Below, in pieces: positions 1-4,177 of a stretch of DNA of 5,125 bases. The stretch covers positions 1-5,125 of the forward strand of contig CAIYRJ010000010.1 of NCBI GenBank assembly GCA_903928615.1, read 5' to 3'. The first letter of the stretch is position 1, and each line of letters opens with the position of its first letter. The notes under the pieces were generated by a model. That model did not search any database, had not been told where the DNA came from, and worked only from the letters and a program-made list of their open reading frames with translations. The translations under genes and the position numbers were made by a program. This stretch comes from an uncultured Actinomycetes bacterium. Lineage in GTDB: Bacteria > Actinomycetota > Thermoleophilia > Miltoncostaeales > Miltoncostaeaceae.

Positions 1-1
1 C

Positions 2-214
2 TACCGCGCGGGCTCGCCGGCCAGCTACCGGCCCGACGAGGTGGAGAACGTGCGGCTGGTGCCGCTTGCCGAGGCCGAGGCAATGCTCAGCCACGATGGC
101 GAGAAGGCCATCATCCGCGCCGCTCGCCGCCGCGTGCGCGACCTGAGCACGGATGGCTTCCTCGCCGTGCGTGACGCGCTCACGCGCGATCGCCTCATCG
201 CGGCGGTCGCGTAG
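2..214 (+). CDS. C-terminal part of a probable NUDIX hydrolase (5' end outside window)
   Basis: An open frame enters from the left edge and ends at TAG 212-214, giving 70 residues with no start in the window. It begins YRAGSPASYRPDEVENVRLV. The block DEVENVRLVPLAEAEAMLSH followed by DGEKAIIRAARR resembles the end of many NUDIX hydrolases: an acidic residue pair, a hydrophobic strand, a V-P-L-x-E-A helix start, then a helix with E-K/R-x-I/L. NUDIX enzymes hydrolyse nucleoside diphosphates linked to another group, such as oxidised dNTPs, ADP-ribose or NADH. The catalytic NUDIX box would lie upstream, so it cannot be checked and the substrate is unknown. A helical tail of about 28 residues follows the fold. 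The ASCH gene begins 4 bp after the stop, which suggests co-transcription and translational coupling. The family call rests on a short C-terminal match and is moderate. Confidence 0.6.
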   Translation, partial: YRAGSPASYRPDEVENVRLVPLAEAEAMLSHDGEKAIIRAARRRVRDLSTDGFLAVRDALTRDRLIAAVA

Positions 215-218
215 CCGC

Positions 219-581
219 ATGTTCGCCCTCAACTTCTACTCGCCCCTCTTCATCGACCAGCTGCGCAAGGGGCGCAAGACCGCCACCATCCGCCTGGGCG
301 ACAAGCGCCGCAAGTACGAGCGCGGCCAGCTGGTGTGGGTGACCGTCGGGCACCGCCACGGCCCGCGCCAGCGCCTGTTCACGGCGATCATCGACGATGT
401 CACCTACAAGCGGGTGGGCGACCTCACGCAGCGCGAGATCGAGCGCGACAACCCCGAGTTCCGCCTCGTCGAGGACACCATGCAGTTCCTCACGCACATC
501 TACTCGCGTGACATCACCGAGGACGACGAGGTGACCGTGGTGCACTTCAGCGAGGTCATCGAGTTCCCGCCGCTGGACTGA
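219..581 (+). CDS. ASCH domain protein, YqfB-like (possible N4-acetylcytidine amidohydrolase)
   Basis: This encodes 120 residues and is almost entirely one ASCH domain (a PUA-like fold that binds RNA or nucleosides). The start at ATG 219 places MFALNFYSPLF directly before the family signature GRKTATIR (residues 18-25). An earlier in-frame ATG at 153 would overlap the NUDIX gene by about 60 bp and add a low-complexity Arg/Ser tail, so it was not used. The family order is then seen: Y-x-x-G-Q near 33-37, a strand around 53-61, LTQREIERDN at 69-78, a helix around 83-94 and a final strand V-T-V-V-H-F near 105-110. By family knowledge, E. coli YqfB hydrolyses N4-acetylcytidine using a Lys, a Thr and a Glu. 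Lys20 and Thr23 align with the first two; my alignment places Asp77 at the Glu. The protein is somewhat longer than YqfB (about 103 residues). The domain call is firm; the enzyme activity is inferred. Confidence 0.85.
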   Translation: MFALNFYSPLFIDQLRKGRKTATIRLGDKRRKYERGQLVWVTVGHRHGPRQRLFTAIIDDVTYKRVGDLTQREIERDNPEFRLVEDTMQFLTHIYSRDITEDDEVTVVHFSEVIEFPPLD

Positions 582-610
582 CCCGCGCGGTCCTGCATGC
601 CGACTGGAGC

Positions 611-1525
611 ATGCGACCACAGGCCCGGTGGGTGGTGCGAGGCGAGGACCGAGGTGATGGATGGACGCTCACGGCACCCGAGAGATGGGATGCCGCGCGC
701 CACATGGCCGTCATCCTCGAGCCCGGTGCCGACGCCGTGGTGGCCGGCTTCGACGTGCCCCTGGGCGTGCCGACCGCGTGGGCGGCGCAGGCGGGCCTGC
801 GGTCGTTCCGGGATGTTCTCGGGCTGATCGGGGACGACGCCTGGCCCGAGCTGCTCGAGCCGGCGGAGTCGCCGGGGCAGGTGGGGGTACGGCGTCCGTT
901 CTACCCGCGCGCGCCCGGTGGCTCGCGGCGCGACCACCTGGTGCAGGGGCTCGGGCTGGCCTCGGCCGACGACCTGCTGCGCGCCTGCGACCGCCCGGTG
1001 CCCGGCGTGATGGGCGCGGCGTCGCCGGTGTTCTGGCTGGTGGGGGCCCAGCAGGTGGGCAAGGCCGCCATCAGCGCGTGGCGCGAGGTGGTGGCGCCCG
1101 CGGCAGCGGCGGCGGCGCACGTGCGCCTGTGGCCCTTCGACGGCGATCTCCCCGGCATGGTGGCCGCCGGCATGTCGGTCATCTGCGAGTGCTACCCGCG
1201 CGCGGCGTACGAGTGGCCCCTGGGCTTTCCCCGCACGGGCTGGAGCAAGCGCCGGCAGGCCGACCGCCGCGCCCGTGCCGCGGACGCCCTCGCGTGGATC
1301 GCCGGGTCGGGCGTGCCCGTGCGCCCCGATCGCGGCATGCGCGCCGCGCTGGACGACGGCTTCGGACCGGCGCCCGCGGGCGAGGACCCCTTCGACGCCA
1401 CCATGGGCGCCCTGCAGGTGATCGCGGTGCTCGAGGGGCTCGTGCCCGCGGGGCCGGATCCCGCCATGCCGGATGCCCAGCGCGCGGTGGAGGGGTGGAT
1501 CCTCGGGCGGCCCCCCCAGGCCTAG
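611..1525 (+). CDS. DUF429 family protein, predicted RNase H-like nuclease fold
   Basis: From the first canonical start (ATG 611) this encodes 304 residues. DUF429 hallmarks appear in order: a strand ending in an acidic residue, [12 protein letters not shown] (residues 43-54, Asp48); an Arg/Asp-rich central part with [13 protein letters not shown] (118-130); the strand-plus-loop [11 protein letters not shown] (190-200, Glu193); and the C-terminal [11 protein letters not shown] (259-269, Asp259 and Asp262). DUF429 is predicted to have an RNase H-like fold with several acidic residues; its biological role is not established. The frame stays open upstream of 611 and reads L-H-A-D-W-S just before the ATG. 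This looks like the missing first strand with its Asp, so translation may start at CTG 593, 11 bp after the ASCH stop. No clear Shine-Dalgarno precedes either start. The TAG stop overlaps the stop of the convergent collagen-like gene. The family call is good; the start is uncertain. Confidence 0.8.
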   Translation: MRPQARWVVRGEDRGDGWTLTAPERWDAARHMAVILEPGADAVVAGFDVPLGVPTAWAAQAGLRSFRDVLGLIGDDAWPELLEPAESPGQVGVRRPFYPRAPGGSRRDHLVQGLGLASADDLLRACDRPVPGVMGAASPVFWLVGAQQVGKAAISAWREVVAPAAAAAAHVRLWPFDGDLPGMVAAGMSVICECYPRAAYEWPLGFPRTGWSKRRQADRRARAADALAWIAGSGVPVRPDRGMRAALDDGFGPAPAGEDPFDATMGALQVIAVLEGLVPAGPDPAMPDAQRAVEGWILGRPPQA

Positions 1526-2295
1526 CCGGTGCCGAGCGTGACGGCCGTCATCGAGATGCCCGTGGCGTTCACCGCGACGTTGCAGGGGCTGTCCTCGGTG
1601 AGGCGCAACCGCAGTTGGTAGGTGCCCGCCGCCAGGTCGACGGGCCCGTTCACGTCGGATGCGATGCCGATGATCGTCATGAGGTCCTTGACGGCGGGCG
1701 CGTTCATCATCGGCCCGGAGGTGACCGACGCCACGCTCGCCCCGCCGCTCCAGACCTCTGCGGTGAGCTGGATCGGCACCGTCCCCGCGGCCACGACCTG
1801 CGCGGTCGCCGCCAGCTGCACCCGGCTCGTCGCAGAGAGGGTGAGGTTCTGGCTGATGAGGTCACTCGGCGAACAAGATGCGACGCCCCCGCTGGCCTGC
1901 GTCCACATCCGCCCCTGGGTGGGCCCGGCCGGTCCGGTGGCGCCGGTCGCCCCCGTCGCGCCGGTGGCCCCCACGGGTCCCGCGGGCCCCTGCGGACCGG
2001 CCGGGCCCTGCGCCCCGGTGGCGCCGGTGGGCCCGGTGGCCCCCGTGGCGCCGACCTCGCCCTCGTACCCGCGCGGGCCACGCGGCAGCTGGCCCTTCTT
2101 GAAGTCGACGGCCATGAGCGAGCCGTCCTTCACCTTCTTCGAGGTGACCGCCGCGTTCCTCAGCTGCGCCGTGCCCACGGAGTTGGGCTGGAGGGCCACC
2201 ACGGCGTAGCCGGTGCCACCGAGGGCGACGGCCAGCGCGACGAGCGCGATGATCGGCGCGGGGGAGATCCATGTTCTGAAGGGGTTGCGGCGCAT
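1522..2295 (-). CDS. Exported or membrane-anchored collagen-like repeat protein
   Basis: The protein has 257 residues in four parts. (1) A short basic tail followed by one hydrophobic segment at about 14-35, serving as an uncleaved anchor or signal sequence. (2) A linker at 36-72 carrying [14 protein letters not shown] and [20 protein letters not shown], a pattern I recognise from thermoleophilian surface proteins. (3) Eighteen uninterrupted Gly-X-Y triplets at 73-126, rich in GAT, GPA and GPT. (4) A C-terminal region of about 130 residues, rich in Thr/Val/Ala with alternating hydrophobic strands, probably a beta-sandwich. Its only two cysteines (Cys141 and Cys238) lie near the two ends of that region and could form a disulfide. 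Bacterial collagen-like proteins form trimeric stalks outside the cell, so a surface or spore-coat-like role is inferred; the head has no family I can name. ATG 2295 is the only start giving a proper N-terminus, although no Shine-Dalgarno is visible. Confidence 0.82.
   Translation of the reverse strand: MRRNPFRTWISPAPIIALVALAVALGGTGYAVVALQPNSVGTAQLRNAAVTSKKVKDGSLMAVDFKKGQLPRGPRGYEGEVGATGATGPTGATGAQGPAGPQGPAGPVGATGATGATGATGPAGPTQGRMWTQASGGVASCSPSDLISQNLTLSATSRVQLAATAQVVAAGTVPIQLTAEVWSGGASVASVTSGPMMNAPAVKDLMTIIGIASDVNGPVDLAAGTYQLRLRLTEDSPCNVAVNATGISMTAVTLGTG
1918..2079 (-). repeat. Collagen-like Gly-X-Y repeat tract (18 triplets)
   Basis: This is the coding stretch for residues 73-126 of the collagen-like protein: a 9-bp-like periodic GC-rich sequence in which every third codon is Gly. 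The triplets run GPR, GYE, GEV, then mostly [15 protein letters not shown] and GPV, with four consecutive GAT triplets near the C-terminal end. At DNA level the tract is an imperfect short tandem repeat and could change length by slippage. There is no break in the Gly-X-Y register. Confidence 0.9.
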
Positions 2296-2321
2296 CGCGG
2301 GGGCGGGTCGATTGCGCGTGG

Positions 2322-2351
2322 AATCTACCCCGCGTCACCCGCGTGCGCCAA
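2322..2351 (-). promoter_or_regulatory. Candidate promoter of the collagen-like gene
   Basis: Read on the minus strand, TTGGCG (2351-2346) and TAGATT (2327-2322) are separated by 18 bp. Each matches four of six bases of the sigma-70-type consensus, and the -10 fits the actinobacterial TAnnnT form. The start codon at 2295 would follow a leader of about 20 nt. This suggests the gene can be transcribed independently of the peroxiredoxin gene upstream. Only sequence similarity supports it, and no clear terminator was found in the 71-bp gap. Confidence 0.35.
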
Positions 2352-2366
2352 GCCCTGCGCCGGGGG

Positions 2367-3026
2367 TCAGCCCGGCTGCGGAACGATCCTGATGTACGGC
2401 TTGGGCTCCTCCCAGCCGTCGGGCCAGATCTCCTTCGCCTCGTCGTTGCTCACCGTGCCCGCGATGATCACCTTGTCGCCCTGCTGCCACTGGGCGGGGG
2501 TGGCCACGCGATGCTTCGCCGTGAGCTGCAGCGAGTCGATCACGCGCAGCACCTCGTCGAAGTTGCGGCCGGTGGTCATCGGGTAGACGAGCAGCAGCTT
2601 GAGCTTCTTGTCCGGGCCGATGACGAACACGTTGCGCACGGTCTGGTTGTCGGCGGGCGTGCGCACCAGGGGGTCGCCCTCCACCTCGGCCTCGAGCATG
2701 CCGTAGGCCTTCGACACCGCGAAGTCGGCGTCGCTGATGATGGGGTAGTTGGGCGCGGTGCCCTGGGTCTCCGCGATGTCCTTCGCCCACTCCTCGTGGC
2801 GGTCGAGGGGATCCACCGAGAGGCCGATGATCTTCACCCCGCGCGCGTCGAACTCCGGCTTGATGCGGGCCATGTAGCCGAGCTCGGTGGTGCACACCGG
2901 CGTGAAGTCCTTCGGGTGCGAGAAGAGCACCGCCCACGAGTCGCCGATCCAGTCGTGGAAGCTGATCGTGCCCTCGGTCGTCTCGGCCGTGAAGTCGGGC
3001 ACCGTCTGGTTGATGCTGAGTCCCAT
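2367..3026 (-). CDS. 1-Cys peroxiredoxin (Prx6-type)
   Basis: This is a cytoplasmic thiol peroxidase that reduces hydrogen peroxide, alkyl hydroperoxides and possibly peroxynitrite. The protein has 219 residues, usual for the 1-Cys/Prx6 group. It opens with MGLSINQTVPDF. The active-site loop HPKDFTPVCTTE spans residues 37-48, with Thr42, the peroxidatic Cys45 and partner Arg131 (NQTVRNVFVIG). Cys45 is the only cysteine, so no resolving cysteine exists and an external reductant is required. The C-terminal part shows the Prx6 dimer-arm pattern: VATPAQWQQGDKVIIAGTVS (174-193) then P-D-G-W...KPYIR (202-213). The start at 3026 was chosen because a perfect AGGAGG lies 4 nt upstream and homologues begin at this point; an ATG at 3056 has no ribosome binding site. 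The preceding gap carries a candidate promoter with a direct repeat. The collagen-like gene follows on the same strand after 71 bp. Confidence 0.95.
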   Translation of the reverse strand: MGLSINQTVPDFTAETTEGTISFHDWIGDSWAVLFSHPKDFTPVCTTELGYMARIKPEFDARGVKIIGLSVDPLDRHEEWAKDIAETQGTAPNYPIISDADFAVSKAYGMLEAEVEGDPLVRTPADNQTVRNVFVIGPDKKLKLLLVYPMTTGRNFDEVLRVIDSLQLTAKHRVATPAQWQQGDKVIIAGTVSNDEAKEIWPDGWEEPKPYIRIVPQPG

Positions 3027-3030
3027 GAGT

Positions 3031-3036
3031 CCTCCT
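3031..3036 (-). promoter_or_regulatory. Ribosome binding site of the peroxiredoxin gene
   Basis: AGGAGG on the minus strand, separated by ACTC from ATG 3026. It decides the start in favour of 3026 over the in-frame ATG at 3056. It is the only strong Shine-Dalgarno in the window; the other genes have weak or no visible sites. Confidence 0.85.
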
Positions 3037-3064
3037 GTCGGGCCCCGGTGGCCCATTGACAGAA

Positions 3065-3097
3065 GTTATGCAAGCGAACAGCACTCGTTATGGCAAG
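3065..3097 (-). promoter_or_regulatory. Candidate peroxiredoxin promoter containing a two-turn direct repeat
   Basis: On the minus strand, TTGCCA (3096-3091; five of six bases of the -35 consensus) lies 17 bp from TTGCAT (3073-3068; a weak -10). That would start transcription near 3061, about 35 nt before the ATG. The same stretch holds a direct repeat, written on the plus strand as GTTATGCAAG (3065-3074) and GTTATGGCAAG (3087-3097). The copies differ by one inserted base and start 22 bp apart, about two helical turns. The block is clearly richer in A+T than its surroundings. It could be an operator for a redox-responsive regulator overlapping the promoter, or simply two promoter-like hexamer sets. 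No regulator can be named. Confidence 0.4.
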
Positions 3098-3119
3098 GGG
3101 CGGCGGCCCGATGCGACGC

Positions 3120-3153
3120 GGGCGCGAGCCGCGGTGATTCGCGGCCCGCGCCC
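3120..3153 (-). terminator. Strong GC hairpin, probable terminator of tRNA-Ser(CGA)
   Basis: A near-perfect inverted repeat. The outer arms GGGCGCG (3120-3126) and CGCGCCC (3147-3153) pair over 7 bp; the inner arms CCGCG (3129-3133) and CGCGG (3140-3144) pair over 5 bp around a 6-nt loop, with a 2x2 internal loop between. It begins 10 nt past the mature 3' end of the minus-strand tRNA. No run of U follows, as is common for terminator-like hairpins in high-GC actinobacteria. It also separates the tRNA transcript from the peroxiredoxin promoter downstream on the same strand. Confidence 0.55.
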
Positions 3154-3163
3154 GGCGGTCCAG

Positions 3164-3252
3164 CGGAGAGGGGGGGATTTGAACCCCCGTCGGACCGTAT
3201 AGCCCGAAACGGTTTTCGAGACCGCCGCATTCGACCGCTCTGCCACCTCTCC
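3164..3252 (-). tRNA. tRNA-Ser(CGA)
   Basis: An 89-nt class II tRNA on the minus strand. The acceptor arm GGAGAGG (3252-3246) pairs with CCTCTCC (3171-3165), with discriminator G at 3164. The anticodon stem CGGT/ACCG closes the loop CTCGAAA, giving anticodon CGA (3218-3216), which reads UCG serine codons. A long variable arm, typical of serine tRNAs, precedes the T arm GGGGG-TTCAAAT-CCCCC. CCA is not encoded: the DNA continues CTG. It sits head to head with tRNA-Ser(GGA), 44 bp away, and shares the same acceptor stem. Confidence 0.96.
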
Positions 3253-3296
3253 GCGCGGGAGCGTACCAGCGCCGGTGCTATACGATCCCGCGGCCC
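3253..3296. promoter_or_regulatory. Divergent promoter gap between the two tRNA-Ser genes
   Basis: These 44 bp must carry both promoters unless read-through supplies one. On the plus strand TACGAT (3281-3286) is a fair -10, ending 10 bp before tRNA-Ser(GGA). On the minus strand TACGCT (3265-3260) is a candidate -10, ending 7 bp before tRNA-Ser(CGA). Neither has a convincing -35 at the usual distance. The two would overlap within the gap, so the genes may compete for polymerase or be co-controlled. Confidence 0.35.
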
Positions 3297-3386
3297 GGAG
3301 AGGTGTCCGAGCGGTCTAAGGAGCGCGACTGGAAATCGCGTAGTCGGGTATTCCCCGGCTCGAGGGTTCAAATCCCTCCCTCTCCG
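3297..3386 (+). tRNA. tRNA-Ser(GGA)
   Basis: A 90-nt class II tRNA. The acceptor GGAGAGG (3297-3303) pairs with CCTCTCC (3379-3385), with discriminator G at 3386. The anticodon stem CGCGA (3324-3328) pairs with TCGCG (3336-3340) around the loop CTGGAAA; anticodon GGA is at 3331-3333 and reads UCC/UCU serine codons. A long variable arm follows, then the T loop TTCAAAT. CCA is not encoded. The acceptor arm, discriminator and next three bases (CTG) are identical to those of the divergent tRNA-Ser(CGA), which suggests the two arose by duplication. Confidence 0.96.
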
Positions 3387-3415
3387 CTGACCGGGGTGCG
3401 AGGGGGTGGTACTCT
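3387..3415 (+). promoter_or_regulatory. Candidate promoter of tRNA-Val
   Basis: CTGACC (3387-3392) matches four of six bases of the -35 consensus. TACTCT (3410-3415) fits the TAnnnT -10 form, and the spacer is exactly 17 bp. Transcription would start around 3422, a few bases before the mature tRNA-Val at 3426. The -35 begins directly after the last base of tRNA-Ser(GGA). tRNA-Val therefore seems to have its own promoter, though read-through from tRNA-Ser is also possible. Confidence 0.5.
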
Positions 3416-3425
3416 CTCGCGCCCC

Positions 3426-3497
3426 GGGCAGTTAGCTCAGCGGGAGAGCGCCCGCCTCACACGCGGGAGGTCACTGGTTCAATCCCAGTACTGCCCA
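3426..3497 (+). tRNA. tRNA-Val(CAC)
   Basis: A 72-nt class I tRNA with a full cloverleaf: acceptor GGGCAGT (3426-3432) with ACTGCCC (3490-3496) and discriminator A 3497; D arm GCTC/GAGC; anticodon stem CCCGC/GCGGG around loop CTCACAC with anticodon CAC at 3458-3460; 5-nt variable loop; T arm ACTGG-TTCAATC-CCAGT. It reads GUG, which should be a frequent valine codon in a genome this GC-rich. CCA is not encoded. Confidence 0.97.
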
Positions 3498-3505
3498 TTC
3501 CCCTC

Positions 3506-3519
3506 GGTCCGCCAGGGCC
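3506..3519. terminator. Small hairpin between convergent tRNA-Val and channel gene
   Basis: GGTCC and GGGCC can pair over five positions (one G-U on the plus strand) around the loop GCCA. It lies in the 28-bp gap between the ends of the convergent tRNA-Val and channel genes and could stop transcripts from either side. The stem is short and no U-run follows, so this is weak. Confidence 0.2.
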
Positions 3520-3525
3520 ACGCGC

Positions 3526-4122
3526 CTATGAGTCCGCCCCGGAGTCACTGGTGGAATCCCCACCGGCAGCGCCCCGGGACTTCCGCGCCCGCCCTGTCTT
3601 CGCGGCCAGCACGAACACCCGTGCCAGGCCCACCACCGCGATGAGGTCGAACAGCATCTGCACGGTCACGACCCAACGGGCCGTGACGGAGTTGGCGGCG
3701 ATGTCGCCGAAGCCGGTCGTGGAGAGGGTGGTGACCGTGAAGTAGATGGCGTTGCTCTTGTCGAGGGGCTCCGTGAAGGCCGCGGGATTCGACACCGACA
3801 TCGCGGCATACGTGAGGCTGAACACCATCACGAGAAGGGTCACGAGCACGAAGAGGCTCGTCGCGGCGCGCACCTCGGGATAGGGATCGCGCACGGTGCG
3901 AAAGAGTTCCCAGCTGATCATCCCGGCCAGCAGGACGACGCCGAAGGTGAGGCCCACGCCGGGGGTTCCGCTCGCGAGGTCCTCGGCGGGGACGATGACG
4001 TAGATCACGATGATGATCGCGAGCGATAGCGCCGTGCGCAGCACGGCGTGGCCGAGCACGCGCCTGCGCTCGGATGCGCTCAGGTCGGCGTACACCGCGT
4101 GTGCCTCGTTGCTCATCGCCAT
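3526..4122 (-). CDS. Potassium channel-like membrane protein (ion_trans_2 type)
   Basis: The protein has 198 residues and probably sits in the inner membrane with four helices: about 30-46, 56-74, 87-108 and 149-172. Between the third and fourth lies a pore loop whose helix (about 123-133) leads into the selectivity filter STTGFGD (134-140), a variant of the potassium channel signature T-x-G-Y/F-G-D with Phe in place of Tyr. The last two helices plus the loop form the TM-pore-TM unit of the ion_trans_2 family. The C-terminal tail (173-198) is short, basic then Ser/Asp-rich, and contains no RCK ligand-binding domain, so gating is not evident. By family knowledge it would pass potassium and affect membrane potential or osmotic balance. 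The start is ATG 4122 or the next in-frame ATG at 4116; no Shine-Dalgarno is visible. It diverges from the S53 peptidase gene. Confidence 0.85.
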   Translation of the reverse strand: MAMSNEAHAVYADLSASERRRVLGHAVLRTALSLAIIIVIYVIVPAEDLASGTPGVGLTFGVVLLAGMISWELFRTVRDPYPEVRAATSLFVLVTLLVMVFSLTYAAMSVSNPAAFTEPLDKSNAIYFTVTTLSTTGFGDIAANSVTARWVVTVQMLFDLIAVVGLARVFVLAAKTGRARKSRGAAGGDSTSDSGADS

Positions 4123-4177
4123 GGGACATGAGGCTAATCACGACCCCGGACCCTCCCCGTCCCGGTAGGCTCATCTC
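4123..4177. promoter_or_regulatory. Divergent promoter gap with an inverted repeat at both start codons
   Basis: This 55-bp gap separates the channel gene (-) from the S53 peptidase gene (+). Looking downstream in each direction, near-identical 9-mers precede the start codons: TAGCCTCAT (minus strand, 4136-4128), 5 nt before ATG 4122, and TAGGCTCAT (plus strand, 4166-4174), 3 nt before ATG 4178. Each begins with a TAnnnT hexamer at the distance expected for a -10 of a leaderless or near-leaderless transcript. No convincing -35 hexamers are present. The pair could also be an operator shared by both genes. Confidence 0.35.

Noticed and set aside
153..218. Upstream in-frame ATG extending the ASCH protein by 22 residues
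   Set aside because: It would overlap the NUDIX gene by about 60 bp and add a Ser/Arg-rich stretch; the ASCH fold starts at MFALNF.
1918..2079. Periodic GC-rich repeats as a possible CRISPR or VNTR array
   Set aside because: There are no constant repeats with unique spacers; the period is explained by in-frame Gly-X-Y codons.
1622..2209. Proline-rich open frame antisense to the collagen-like gene
   Set aside because: The APVAP-like repeats are the reverse complement of the Gly-X-Y triplets; the sense frame has an anchor, linker and a known repeat type.
2346..2360. GCGC-n8-GCGC inverted repeat as terminator after the peroxiredoxin gene
   Set aside because: The stem is only four pairs with a wide loop and no U-run, within the range expected by chance in this sequence.
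661..2586. A 641-codon open frame on the plus strand running across three annotated genes
   Set aside because: It is out of frame with the DUF429 gene and antisense to the collagen-like and peroxiredoxin genes. Its product is Arg/Gly/Ala-rich with no domain pattern, as expected from a stop-poor shadow frame at this GC content.
3027..3056. Upstream ATG at 3056 extending the peroxiredoxin by 10 residues
   Set aside because: It has no ribosome binding site, whereas AGGAGG sits just before the ATG at 3026, where the family normally begins.
2343..3059. Long open frame on the plus strand opposite the peroxiredoxin gene
   Set aside because: It is rich in Arg, His, Val and Leu with no domain pattern, and mirrors the codons of a firmly identified gene.
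3066..3390. Open frames covering the tRNA-Ser pair on both strands
   Set aside because: They run through two clear tRNA genes and have no ribosome binding site or recognisable protein motif.
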